NCBI GenBank assembly: GCA_010672785.1
Contig: JAAHFX010000005.1
Span: forward strand, 1-64,000
DNA from: Sphaerospermopsis sp. SIO1G1
Lineage (GTDB): Bacteria; Cyanobacteriota; Cyanobacteriia; Cyanobacteriales; Nostocaceae
Direction of reading: 5' to 3'
DNA: 64,000 bases
The notes beneath the pieces were generated by a model. That model ran no database searches and was not told the DNA's origin. It worked only from the letters and a program-made list of their open reading frames with translations. Each line of letters begins with the position of its first letter. Within the stretch, counting starts at the first letter, position 1. Of this stretch, positions 36,754-46,197 are shown one piece after another. The position numbers were made by a program, and so were the translations under genes.

Positions 36754-39291
36754 ATGACAACGACAAAGAAAATCAAACTTCCCGAACTTTTAGCACCTGC
36801 GGGTAACTGGGAATGTGCAGAAGCAGCAGTGGAAAATGGTGCGGATGCAATTTATTTTGGCTTAGAAAAATTTAATGCCAGAATGAGAGCAGATAATTTC
36901 ACCATTGCAGACTTACCTGAATTGATGGAGTTTTTACATCTACGGGGTGTCAAAGGATATGTGACCTTAAATACCTTAATTTTCCCCTCAGAACTCACAG
37001 AAGCGGAGCGTTACCTCAAAAATATTATTGCGGCTGGTGTTGATGCTGTCATCGTCCAAGATGTGGGAATTTGTCGTTTAATTCGTCATCTTTCCCCAGA
37101 CTTTCCTATTCACGCATCCACCCAAATGACTATCACCAGTGTTGCGGGGGTAGAATTTGCCAAATCTTTAGGATGTCAATTGGTGGTTTTAGCGCGGGAA
37201 TGTTCAATTAAAGAAATAAATAAAATTCAAACACAAATATTAGAAAAAAACGTAATTTTACCATTAGAAATATTTGTACATGGTGCTTTATGTGTAGCAT
37301 ATTCTGGACAATGTTTAACCAGTGAAGCATTAGGTGGACGTTCTGCAAATAGAGGAGAATGCGCTCAAGCTTGTAGAATGCCTTATGATTTAATTGCTGA
37401 TGGAGAAAATGTCTATTTAGGTAATCGCAAATATTTATTAAGTCCTCAAGATTTAGCAGGTTTAGAAGTATTACCAGAGTTAGTTAAATCAGGAGTTACT
37501 TCTTTAAAAATTGAAGGTAGATTAAAAACTCCAGAATATGTTGCGAACGTCACTCAAGTTTATAGAAAAGCTTTAGATAAAATTGCCAATACCACATCTT
37601 TGCCAACATTATCTATTTCTAAAAAAGACCAATATAATTTAGAAATGGCATTTTCCCGTGGACTGTATACAGGTTGGTTTGAGGGAATAAATAACCAAGC
37701 ATTAGTTCATGCAAACTTTGGTAAAAAACGCGGTGTTTATATTGGAGAAGTTACTCACATTACCAATGAACAAATTACCATCAAAACTGCCGCACCTGTA
37801 AAACCTGGAGATGGGGTAGTGTTTGATAATGGACATCCAGAGGTTAAGGAAGAAGGGGGCAGAATTTATACGGTTGTGGAACAAGGAAAGGAGGTAATTT
37901 TAAGTTTTGGGAGAGATACTTTAAACTTTCGGAAAATCCGTAAAGGTAATAAAGTTTGGAAAACCAGTGATCCAGAATTAGATAAACAAATTCGTCAGAG
38001 TTATGATGGTGAATATCCCCAATTTACTCGCCCAATTCATATTAAAGTATATGGAGAAGTAGGAGATAAATTAATAATTATTGCTGATGATGAAATTGGT
38101 AATGTTGTTAAAATTGAATCGGAAATGCTGTTAGTGGAAGCACACAGTAAACCTTTAACAACAGAGAAATTAAAGGAACAATTGGGGCGATTAGGAAATA
38201 CATTTTTTTATTTACAAACTTTGCAAAATCACATCCTTGGAAATGTGATATTACCTGTGAAAGAGTTAAATAAAATGCGGCGGGAAGTTGTCATCAAGTT
38301 GGAAGAATTAAGGGGTAAACCTCAGCTTTGGCAATTAAATTATAGTAGAAAATGGGAAGACTTAATACATATATCACAGGAAGAAATCAACTATAAAGAA
38401 TACGAAAGAAAGGAAGATAAGAGAGTTTTTGATAGTTCTGGAGATTTGATAACTCATTTAGTGGTTTTAGTGAGAAATATTCCACAATTAAAAGCTGCAT
38501 TAACCGCAAATGTCAAAACAATATATTGTGAATTTGAAGATCCACGCAAATATAAAGAAGCAGTAAAAATAGTTAAGGAATTCAATCCATCTGTAAGTAT
38601 TTTCGTTGCACCACCTCGCATTACCAAACCTGGAGAAAATTGGATTCTCAATCAGATCAAAAATGCTAATCCTGATGGTTATTTAATTAGGAATTATGAT
38701 CATTTAGCATATTTTGCTGATGCAAGATGTATTGGTGATTTTTCTTTCAATATTGCTAACCCTATCACTGCTGATTATTTTATTACCCAGTTTAATTTGG
38801 AAAGAGTGACTGCATCCTATGATTTGAATATTAACCAATTGGTGGATTTAATTAGTAGTTATAAACCGAAATTCTTAGAAGTAACAATACATCAACATAT
38901 TCCTATGTTTCATATGGAACATTGTGTATTTTGTGCGTTCCTTTCAGAAGGTACAGACTACACAAATTGCGGTAGGCCATGTGAAAAACACGAAGTAAAA
39001 ATTAGAGACAGAGTGGGTAGTGAACATATCCTCAAAGCAGACACTGGATGTCGCAATACAGTATATAATAGCACCGCTCAAACTGGTGCGGAATACATAG
39101 CCAAGCTGATGAGTTTAGGTTTAAAACATTTGAGAATTGAATTTCTCAATGAAACTCCAGTACAGGTAGAACAGACTATTCATTACTATCAACAACTATT
39201 GCAAGGAGATATCACAGGTGCAGAACTGTGGCAAACATTGAAGTTACAAAATCAACTCGGTGTGACTCGTGGAGCATTAGGTATTGTATAA
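36754..39291 (+). CDS. U32-family protein (RlhA/YegQ-like RNA hydroxylation factor)
   Basis: An 845-residue protein annotated in most genomes as peptidase U32. It opens with LPELLAPAGNWECAEAAVENGADAIYFGL, typical of the U32 TIM-barrel, and has the family signature around GRSANRGECAQACRMPYDL (about residues 197-215). A cysteine-rich C-terminal part (HCVFCAFLSEGTDYTNCGRPC; DTGCRNTVYN) resembles the iron-sulfur-binding part of RlhA, which hydroxylates 23S rRNA C2501; relatives TrhP hydroxylate tRNA U34. A hydroxylation role is more likely than proteolysis. The exact RNA target is not decided. Confidence 0.82.
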   Translation: MTTTKKIKLPELLAPAGNWECAEAAVENGADAIYFGLEKFNARMRADNFTIADLPELMEFLHLRGVKGYVTLNTLIFPSELTEAERYLKNIIAAGVDAVIVQDVGICRLIRHLSPDFPIHASTQMTITSVAGVEFAKSLGCQLVVLARECSIKEINKIQTQILEKNVILPLEIFVHGALCVAYSGQCLTSEALGGRSANRGECAQACRMPYDLIADGENVYLGNRKYLLSPQDLAGLEVLPELVKSGVTSLKIEGRLKTPEYVANVTQVYRKALDKIANTTSLPTLSISKKDQYNLEMAFSRGLYTGWFEGINNQALVHANFGKKRGVYIGEVTHITNEQITIKTAAPVKPGDGVVFDNGHPEVKEEGGRIYTVVEQGKEVILSFGRDTLNFRKIRKGNKVWKTSDPELDKQIRQSYDGEYPQFTRPIHIKVYGEVGDKLIIIADDEIGNVVKIESEMLLVEAHSKPLTTEKLKEQLGRLGNTFFYLQTLQNHILGNVILPVKELNKMRREVVIKLEELRGKPQLWQLNYSRKWEDLIHISQEEINYKEYERKEDKRVFDSSGDLITHLVVLVRNIPQLKAALTANVKTIYCEFEDPRKYKEAVKIVKEFNPSVSIFVAPPRITKPGENWILNQIKNANPDGYLIRNYDHLAYFADARCIGDFSFNIANPITADYFITQFNLERVTASYDLNINQLVDLISSYKPKFLEVTIHQHIPMFHMEHCVFCAFLSEGTDYTNCGRPCEKHEVKIRDRVGSEHILKADTGCRNTVYNSTAQTGAEYIAKLMSLGLKHLRIEFLNETPVQVEQTIHYYQQLLQGDITGAELWQTLKLQNQLGVTRGALGIV

Positions 39292-39360
39292 GTATATTAG
39301 CGTGAATATCTGTTGCGCTTTTATACTATGTATGAATTTGTGTATAGCTACAGGTATTAA

Positions 39361-39396
39361 GTAGGGGTTTAGCAATGCTAAAACCTAAACCCTTAC
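39361..39396. terminator. Hairpin between convergent genes, possible bidirectional terminator
   Basis: GTAGGGGTTTAG (39361-39372) pairs with CTAAACCCTTAC (39385-39396) with one mismatch over 12 bp, with an inner TTTAGC/GCTAAA pairing as an alternative. It lies exactly between the ends of the U32 gene and the convergent dynamin-like gene. No strong U-tract follows, and it may also be a small dispersed palindromic repeat. Confidence 0.5.
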
Positions 39397-39399
39397 AAT

Positions 39400-41583
39400 T
39401 TACAGAAATCTGAGAGAATTAGTTTCAATCATGGCAGAATTGAGATAGTGTTTCCATTTCATCTGTAGTTGTTTTCTGTCTTCTGCTTGCCGAAATTCAG
39501 TCCACACTTGAACTCGGATTTCTGTATCATCTAAAAATGCAAACCACTCATCTTCCATACCTTCAGCATACAAAATTCGATCTATAAATTCATCAAACAT
39601 ATAGTATTGAACTTCTGAAGGTTTACTCAACCACTGGTTTAAAGTCTGTTCACAGTTTGTAATTGTTTGATCATAAAGTGATAGCAGATTATTTTTTACA
39701 TTAGCTAGGTTTAAATCATTATTTTCGATATTGTTACTATCTGGAGATAATGATTCATTTAGATGCTTTCTAATTGAACTGAGAAGTAGTGATCCATAGG
39801 ACATCTCATATTCATAGAAGACTTGAAATCCAAATGTCAACTTATTATTTTTTTCAGCTAATTTATCAGCCATAAATTGTAAAAAATCTACTCCTGTGTG
39901 AGTAGTTAAATTGCCTAACCCTACATCATTAATAAGCTTATTAGCAATATTCTGTTTAAGACTATCAATAGAATTTTTTAAGCCATAATTCAGGGAATGA
40001 AAATTATGTGAAATACTAGCCCTTAGTTCAACTATACATCTTCTATATGCTATTTCTACAGAAGCTTTGCCATCAGGTAGAATTGCCATTTCAAAAATCT
40101 GATCTTCACTGGGAATATCTGAATAATTTTTACAATTATCCAAAGCTTGTTTTACTTGCTTTTCAAAATGAGGATCATTGTGTCCCAAATTACCTTTCAG
40201 TTCATAATGAATAGTTGTCATGACTTTTGATAATTGCTTGATAAAATCATTAAATAAACTCTTGAAATGACGAGACATATTTGCATAACCAGATAATAAT
40301 TTACTACCTTCTTCTAGTCGTTCATTGACGGTTTTTTCTACCTCTTGTAAACTAATTTGCAAATTCCGTGCATACTTTTTATCCAACTCTTCGATAGAAT
40401 GAACTAAGTAATTTAAAACATTATCAAGAAAGCCGTTTACATTACCTGTATCAGCACAATCAACAATGGAAGATTGAATTACATCAATGTGTTTTTCTGC
40501 AATTGATCTTTGTAAATCTTGGCAGTTTACATAATTATCAACAATTTGAGGAGTATGATTGAGAATCATATATGACCATTCTTTGATAGGAAGTTCAATC
40601 AGTGCTGTTTTAGTGATATCATATAATTTCACATCAACCTCAGCCCAATAATCTCCTTTTTGTGGTCTTTTAACAAAGATAATTAAGTCAACATCTTCTC
40701 CCACAGTCTTAATTAAACGATTTTCATCTCCTATTCCCGTATCTCCTAATCCTGGTAAATCAATGACTGCTATTTTGCCAATATCTTCTTGAGGAAAAGA
40801 GGAGAAAATTTTCACTTCTTTGACTGCTAAATAATTGACATAATTTCTATTACCGTCTTTGTCATCTTGGGCTACATACTCTCGAATTTTATCTTTTCTA
40901 ATTTTTAAAGGTTTATCATTAGTTGTACCTAAAAGTCTATAGTATTGCTGAAAGTGTTTCCGATATTTTTTCAAATGTTCATATTTAGTCTGATATTCTG
41001 AGAAAGATGCTAAGGATTGTGGTAGTTCGGGAATTTCATTTTGACCAAATGATGCTATCTCAGGTAAATGACCTAATTGTAAATCTTCATAATAAGGTTT
41101 AATGACTTCTTCCATGAAACTCTGAGGTGAATGAAACCAAACTAAAGCATCAAAATCATAATTATTTGTAGAATCATCTGGCCGATGATAAATAGTGCTA
41201 CGTACTCCTGTACAATGTTCGCGATCGCCATCAGGAATTTCGTCAGTACCTAAACCTGTGACACTTTGCAATAAACGACTTTTTCCTTGTCTTGCTCTTC
41301 CTACAACACCAATATTTAAAGTACCACGATCTAAACGCAATCGTAGTTTTTTGACTAACTGTAAATTTTTAGATACGATAATTCTTAAATTTCTTATATC
41401 TAGCTCTTTAAGTTTTTCAACAACCTCTTGATTATCTATTTTGGGAATTATGAAGTTTCTAAACTTTTCTAAATCTGCCAGATTTTTTGATTCTATTTCT
41501 AGTCTCTCTTCAACATCTTTAACTTTTTTAGCTAATGGTTGACGTTTTTGGATAATCTGGTTAATTTTTTCTGATCTAGTCAT
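39400..41583 (-). CDS. Dynamin-like GTPase (727 residues)
   Basis: A large bacterial dynamin-superfamily-type GTPase. After an N-terminal coiled coil (about 1-85) the G1 P-loop GRARQGKS is at residues 95-102, a threonine/serine switch I (TGVRSTI) follows, and G3 reads IDLPGLGDTG. G4 is probably MILNHTP, a departure from NKxD. The C-terminal 300 residues are mostly helical, expected to form the stalk. It is divergent from a second, unrelated-length dynamin-like gene at 42013 across 429 bp. Pairs of bacterial dynamins act as membrane-remodelling partners (DynA/B, LeoA/B/C); a defence or membrane-repair role is possible but unproven. Confidence 0.78.
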   Translation of the reverse strand: MTRSEKINQIIQKRQPLAKKVKDVEERLEIESKNLADLEKFRNFIIPKIDNQEVVEKLKELDIRNLRIIVSKNLQLVKKLRLRLDRGTLNIGVVGRARQGKSRLLQSVTGLGTDEIPDGDREHCTGVRSTIYHRPDDSTNNYDFDALVWFHSPQSFMEEVIKPYYEDLQLGHLPEIASFGQNEIPELPQSLASFSEYQTKYEHLKKYRKHFQQYYRLLGTTNDKPLKIRKDKIREYVAQDDKDGNRNYVNYLAVKEVKIFSSFPQEDIGKIAVIDLPGLGDTGIGDENRLIKTVGEDVDLIIFVKRPQKGDYWAEVDVKLYDITKTALIELPIKEWSYMILNHTPQIVDNYVNCQDLQRSIAEKHIDVIQSSIVDCADTGNVNGFLDNVLNYLVHSIEELDKKYARNLQISLQEVEKTVNERLEEGSKLLSGYANMSRHFKSLFNDFIKQLSKVMTTIHYELKGNLGHNDPHFEKQVKQALDNCKNYSDIPSEDQIFEMAILPDGKASVEIAYRRCIVELRASISHNFHSLNYGLKNSIDSLKQNIANKLINDVGLGNLTTHTGVDFLQFMADKLAEKNNKLTFGFQVFYEYEMSYGSLLLSSIRKHLNESLSPDSNNIENNDLNLANVKNNLLSLYDQTITNCEQTLNQWLSKPSEVQYYMFDEFIDRILYAEGMEDEWFAFLDDTEIRVQVWTEFRQAEDRKQLQMKWKHYLNSAMIETNSLRFL

Positions 41584-42012
41584 TGTCTGAATCTCCTAAT
41601 AATATGAAAATCGAAAAATTGATGTTAGTAATTTTTGCTGCCATTGATCATCAGAATTAATACTTAAGATAAAAAGTTTACTTCAGTAAAACAGCACCAA
41701 CACCCCTGCTAAGCAATACAAAATATTTTGTACGTTTATACGTATCATTTAATACCCTTTATTTTGTTTTAGTAAAATTATACTAGTCATTTGCATATAA
41801 ACATCAGCTTTAAATCCAAAAATTATGCAAATATTGATGACAAATCAAACAATAAAGGAATAATACACAACGAAATCATTAATTTCCAGAAAATAATGTC
41901 TAATATAATCATTTGTAATATTTTGGTGTGATTTAATGAAATATAAAACACAACATCGTTAAATTTCAATAAGTAATATTAAAATACTTATAAATACTTT
42001 CTACTACTTACC
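41584..42012. promoter_or_regulatory. 429-bp divergent promoter region between two dynamin-like genes
   Basis: Very AT-rich, without a reading frame or the heptamer and MITE repeats that crowd most other gaps. It must carry the promoters for both dynamin-like genes. I see no clear operator. Confidence 0.45.
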
Positions 42013-44397
42013 ATGTCAAACTTAGCACCCCAGTGTCAGCAACTACAAACACAAATAGAAACAATTTTCCAACTGCTGTATCAAGAACCCACTTTACGTT
42101 CTCAAGATATTACACCTGTGCAGATATCATTAGATAAAGCAATTTCCCCCCGATTTGAAATTGTCTTTGCAGGTGCTTTTAGTGCAGGAAAATCAATGTT
42201 AATTAATGCACTCTTAGCAAGAGAATTATTATATAGTGCAGAAGGCCACGCAACAGGTACAGAATGTAAAATTGAATATGCACCAGAAAATGAAGAAAGG
42301 GTAGTTTTAACCTTTTTAAGTTTAGCAGAAATCCAAGAACAGGCACTTTTATTATCTCAACAATTGGGATTTACAGGTGTAAATGATATTAATCAACCCG
42401 ATGTAATTGATTTATTAAATAAAGGTTGTCAAGCAATTGTTCAACAAGAAGGAGGAGAAAGTAAATCAGAGCGTGCAAAACAAGCAAAAGCATTAACTTT
42501 ATTATTATCAGGATATGTTGATAATAAAGAAAGAATTAATAGCTTTAATAATGCGACATATTCAATGGAACAATTTAACTTTACTAACCTCAAAGAAGCT
42601 GCGGGATATGCAAGAAGAGGTAGTAATAGTGCAGTTTTGAAACGGATTGAATATTACTGTCATCATTCCCTTTTAGAAGATGGAAATATCATCATTGATA
42701 CACCGGGAATTGATGCACCAGTTGCAAAAGATGCAGAATTAACATATCAAAAAATTCAACATCCAGATACTTCTGCTGTGGTTTGTGTTCTTAAACCCGC
42801 ATCATCAGGGGATATGACAAAGGAAGAAACAGAATTATTGGAAACGATGCGGGAAAATTCAGGGATTAGAGATAGGGTATTTTATATTTTCAATCGCATT
42901 GATGAAACTTGGTACAATAATCAACTCAGACAAAGATTAGAAGATTTAATTAATGGACAATTTCGAGATAGTCAACGAGTTTATAAAACTAGTGGTTTAC
43001 TAGGTTTTTATGGGAGTCAACTCCAACACACAAGTCAACTAGATAGATTTGGTTTGGATTCAATTTTTGCAGAAAGTGTGAAAGTTTTAGATGGGGAAGA
43101 AGACACACCCCAATTTGTGAATGAATTTAACCGTTATTGTGCAAATTCTGGGAAATTATCACCGAGTCAATTTAGAATTTCTGTGAATAGTTTTGAAACT
43201 CCCAATCAAAATTATGTGAGAATTTTAAGTGAACAGGGAATACCGTTAATCAAACAACTAATTCAAGATAGTGGAATTGAAGAATTTCGTAGTGCAATTA
43301 CAAAATATCTCACGGAAGAAAAACGTCCTCAGTTATTTAGAAACCTTGCAGATGATTTGGGGGATATTTGTATTAAAATTCAAAAACACTATCAAAATAC
43401 TCAACGAGAATTAGATAGTCAACCGCGAGAAATCGAAAGTATGAAAGAATATGAGTTGCAAAAATTAAATCAGCAACTCCAACAGGTAGGAAGAGATTTC
43501 CATCTCCATATTAATGATGAAGTGAATAAAATTATTAACAATCATTGTTCAGAGTTTGAAGAAGATTTTCGCCAATTGCAATCAAAAATGATTCGTCGTT
43601 TAGATGAATTGTTAGATACATTTTCTGTCGCTGATGCTTACCGTCGTGCAACTTTAAGTCACCCCAGAAATGCAACTGCACCTTTATTAGCAATTTTGGT
43701 AGAAGCATTTTATTATCTTTCTAATCAATTGGAGGATATTTTAGTTGATAGTTGTGAACAGGTAATTGCTAATTTATTCCGACAGTTAATGGATAAGATT
43801 AGGAAAACAGAATATTACCGTCAATTGTATCGGTTGTTGGGTAATGATGGAGGAATTGAATTAGAGTTAAAAGCAATAGAAAATTCTACTTCTCAAGCTA
43901 TTGTTAGTTCTGCGAGAGTTGAGTGTGATAGATTTGTGCGGGAAAGTCCAAGATTTTATGATGAGGGAACTTTTTCTATTTATCAATTTCGACAAACTTT
44001 ACAACAAACATCTCAAACCTATGATGCAGAAAGTGTGGTGGAAGCTGAACCTGCAATTAGACAATTATTAAAGTTGGATTTTGAACCGAAGGTTTCTTAC
44101 ACTATTCGTCAATCTTTCCGTCAAACTATTAACCAAACTATTAAAACTCAGTTGTTACCTATGGGGGAAAAACAAGGTGATGAAATTTTGCAGCTTTATC
44201 CCCAAGCGCGAGTTTATTTGGAGGAAACTTTACAACAGGAAGCTGAGGAAAAGATTGCTAATAATCAACGTTTATTGAATCAAGTTGGGGAGAAGATTCA
44301 GGAGTATAATGCTGCGGTTTTGGGGATTAATAGTTGTTTGCAAGCTATGAATTTATATGAACATTTACTTCCGGTGATTGGGGGTGAGGAGGTATAA
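42013..44397 (+). CDS. Dynamin-like GTPase (794 residues)
   Basis: A dynamin-family GTPase with clear motifs: G1 GAFSAGKS (54-61), switch I ATGTECKIEY, G3 DTPGIDAP and G4 NRID (in YIFNRIDETWY). A helical region rich in glutamine and arginine follows (about 430-780), and the sequence has no membrane-spanning segment but could contain a membrane-contact paddle near ATAPLLAILVEAFYYL (about 555-570). Bacterial dynamins tubulate or fuse membranes. It is divergent from the gene ending at 39400, and a KGK-family gene follows 90 bp downstream. Confidence 0.82.
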   Translation: MSNLAPQCQQLQTQIETIFQLLYQEPTLRSQDITPVQISLDKAISPRFEIVFAGAFSAGKSMLINALLARELLYSAEGHATGTECKIEYAPENEERVVLTFLSLAEIQEQALLLSQQLGFTGVNDINQPDVIDLLNKGCQAIVQQEGGESKSERAKQAKALTLLLSGYVDNKERINSFNNATYSMEQFNFTNLKEAAGYARRGSNSAVLKRIEYYCHHSLLEDGNIIIDTPGIDAPVAKDAELTYQKIQHPDTSAVVCVLKPASSGDMTKEETELLETMRENSGIRDRVFYIFNRIDETWYNNQLRQRLEDLINGQFRDSQRVYKTSGLLGFYGSQLQHTSQLDRFGLDSIFAESVKVLDGEEDTPQFVNEFNRYCANSGKLSPSQFRISVNSFETPNQNYVRILSEQGIPLIKQLIQDSGIEEFRSAITKYLTEEKRPQLFRNLADDLGDICIKIQKHYQNTQRELDSQPREIESMKEYELQKLNQQLQQVGRDFHLHINDEVNKIINNHCSEFEEDFRQLQSKMIRRLDELLDTFSVADAYRRATLSHPRNATAPLLAILVEAFYYLSNQLEDILVDSCEQVIANLFRQLMDKIRKTEYYRQLYRLLGNDGGIELELKAIENSTSQAIVSSARVECDRFVRESPRFYDEGTFSIYQFRQTLQQTSQTYDAESVVEAEPAIRQLLKLDFEPKVSYTIRQSFRQTINQTIKTQLLPMGEKQGDEILQLYPQARVYLEETLQQEAEEKIANNQRLLNQVGEKIQEYNAAVLGINSCLQAMNLYEHLLPVIGGEEV

Positions 44398-44487
44398 TTT
44401 TTGGGGTGAATCCAGGGATTTTCTGTGTTCACCTTTTTTTTTATTTTATCACGCAGAGGCGCAGAGGCGCAGAGAGGAGGAAAGGAG

Positions 44488-44856
44488 ATGGATGATAAGT
44501 TTGAAATTTTGGGTTCTGAAGATGGTGATGTTGTGATTGATTTGAATGGACATATTTTAAAATTAAGTCAACTGGATTTAGCACTATCAAATTTGATTTT
44601 AGATAATGGAAATTTACATCAGTTAAATAGTAGATTGGATTCTATTAAAAGTCGTCGTTTACCAGCTATTGAAAATAGTGAAGATTGGATAAATAAGGGT
44701 GTTGAATGTCAGGTTTTAAAACCTGGTAAAAATTGGCAATCTGGAAAGTTTAGAATGAAATTATCTATTGAATTTTGTCCTGATGAATCAGAAATAAAAG
44801 AAGCAGAATCACCTCTTGATGATTTACGTCGTCAGATAGATGATATATCATCGTAA
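44488..44856 (+). CDS. KGK-domain family protein
   Basis: A 122-residue protein matching the cyanobacterial KGK family, recalled from the C-terminal pattern WINKGVECQVLKPGKNWQSG followed by KFRMKLSIEFCPDE and a final ESPLDDLRRQ. Function of the family is unknown. I start at ATG 44488, preceded by GAGGAAAGGAG; a longer frame from 44425 would read through an intergenic repeat (GCAGAGGCGCAGAGGCGC) and is not credible. It follows the dynamin-like gene and could be co-transcribed. Confidence 0.7.
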   Translation: MDDKFEILGSEDGDVVIDLNGHILKLSQLDLALSNLILDNGNLHQLNSRLDSIKSRRLPAIENSEDWINKGVECQVLKPGKNWQSGKFRMKLSIEFCPDESEIKEAESPLDDLRRQIDDISS

Positions 44857-45042
44857 TTAATTGTCTGAATCAGGATATCCAGAATTTAAGGATTAACAGG
44901 ATTTGATAAAAATTAAAAACTTTGTTTATCTCTACAAACTTAATTTGAGATCATTTAGTATTTTTGATTGAAATTAAACATTTGATTACATCCTGGACAT
45001 CATTAAATACTGGATATCTTTATTTGGAAAAAGTTTTTAATA

Positions 45043-45261
45043 ATGCCTAAAAAGATTAGAGAATTAAAACAAATACTTAAACAAGCTGGGTTTACAGAAA
45101 TTCCCGGTAAAGGAAGTCATACAAACTGGATACATCTATTGTATAATGGAAAAATAACTATTTCTGGTAAAGATAGTGCTGATGCTAAAAAGTACCAAGA
45201 GAAAGAAATTAAACAAGCAATTCAACAAATAGAAAGTAAGACAAAAAATGATCAACCTTAA
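45043..45261 (+). CDS. hicA: HicA-type mRNA interferase toxin
   Basis: A 72-residue protein of the HicA/YcfA family, a double-stranded-RNA-binding-fold toxin that cleaves mRNA. The catalytic histidine is in GKGSHTNWIH (around residues 24-33), and KIRELKQILKQAGFTEIPG is the usual N-terminus. HicA is normally held by HicB, whose gene follows with a 14-bp overlap. Slightly longer than many HicA proteins because of a lysine- and glutamine-rich tail. Confidence 0.85.
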   Translation: MPKKIRELKQILKQAGFTEIPGKGSHTNWIHLLYNGKITISGKDSADAKKYQEKEIKQAIQQIESKTKNDQP

Positions 45262-45466
45262 ATATCAAATGATAATTCAATGGTCAGAAGAAGATAACTG
45301 TTTTTTAGTCGGATTTCCTGACTTTCCTGGACAAATTTGGCGCTCGCATGGAGACACTTATCAAGAAGCAGTTAATAATGGAGTCGAAGCTTTGGAATCA
45401 TTAGTTATAGCTTATCAAACCACAGGTGAAAATTTACCAAAACCAACATTTAATCAAGCTGCATAA
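45248..45466 (+). CDS. hicB: HicB-type antitoxin
   Basis: A 72-residue HicB-family protein with the partial RNase H-like fold: MIIQWSEEDNCFLVGFPDFPG and SHGDTYQEAVNNGVEALE are typical. It lacks the C-terminal DNA-binding domain of longer HicB proteins, so autoregulation would need other factors. It overlaps hicA by 14 bp, in toxin-first order, the usual hicAB layout. Confidence 0.85.
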   Translation: MINLKYQMIIQWSEEDNCFLVGFPDFPGQIWRSHGDTYQEAVNNGVEALESLVIAYQTTGENLPKPTFNQAA

Positions 45467-45588
45467 ATAAATCCAATATTCATAAATTAAATATTTCTGG
45501 TTTCTCGCTATTTTGCGGATTAAAATTGAAATACTCAGCAACATTCTGAAAATCCTTAAATCCTGGATATCCTGATTCAGACAAAGAA

Positions 45589-46164
45589 ATGATTCAATTA
45601 AAAAATAAACTCACTCTTGAAGAATTTCTCTCACTTCCTGAAACTGATACTATCTATGAATTGGTTGACGGTACAGCTTTACCTAAATATAAAAATGAGC
45701 AAATTTCACCTAAGTTTTTTCATGGTTTAACAACCGGATCATTATTTATCTTATTATCAAAATGGTCGCAAAACAAGGGTCGTATTGTAATTGAATGGAG
45801 TGTAAAATTAACTAGAAATAAACAAGATTGGATATCCGTACCTGATTTAACTTATGTTTCTTATCAACGTCTTCCCCTAGACTGGTTAAAAGACGAACCC
45901 TGTCCAGTTATACCAGAATTAGTAATTGAAATTATTTCCCCAGGTCAAACTTTTGGAGATATGATAGAAAAAGCTACTTATTATTTACAATCAGGAATTT
46001 CTTTAGTTTGGATAGTTGATACAATTTCGCAAACTATCACAGTTTTAACATCTTCTTCCCTTCCAACCACTTTTAGAAATCAGCAAGTTATTAGTCATGA
46101 ATTATTACCAGATTTGCAAATTACACCAACAGAAGTTTTTAAAAATGCTGGTTTAATTCCTTAA
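45589..46164 (+). CDS. Uma2-family (DUF820) putative endonuclease
   Basis: A 191-residue member of the Uma2 family, a PD-(D/E)XK-fold group heavily expanded in cyanobacteria. Visible landmarks are LTLEEFLSLPETDTIYELVDG, the acidic VPDLTYVS, and PELVIEIISPGQTFGDMIEKATYYLQSG followed by WIVD. The E/D residues of ELVIEIISP are the probable metal-binding core. Nuclease activity and biological role are unproven for the family. It follows the hicAB module by 120 bp. Confidence 0.85.
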   Translation: MIQLKNKLTLEEFLSLPETDTIYELVDGTALPKYKNEQISPKFFHGLTTGSLFILLSKWSQNKGRIVIEWSVKLTRNKQDWISVPDLTYVSYQRLPLDWLKDEPCPVIPELVIEIISPGQTFGDMIEKATYYLQSGISLVWIVDTISQTITVLTSSSLPTTFRNQQVISHELLPDLQITPTEVFKNAGLIP

Positions 46165-46197
46165 ATACTGAAATTTTGATGCAAATAATATCTAGAT

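Larger units (their letters stand above)
44863..45582. repeat. 29-bp inverted repeats enclosing the hicAB pair
   Basis: The sequence at 44863-44891 (GTCTGAATCAGGATATCC, then AGAATTTAAGG) is repeated in inverse orientation at 45554-45582 with one mismatch in 29 bp. Between them lie only the HicA and HicB genes and short flanks. A related fragment (GTCTGAATCAGG) also occurs after gpsA near 14729, so this is a dispersed repeat, here in inverted pair. Confidence 0.7.
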
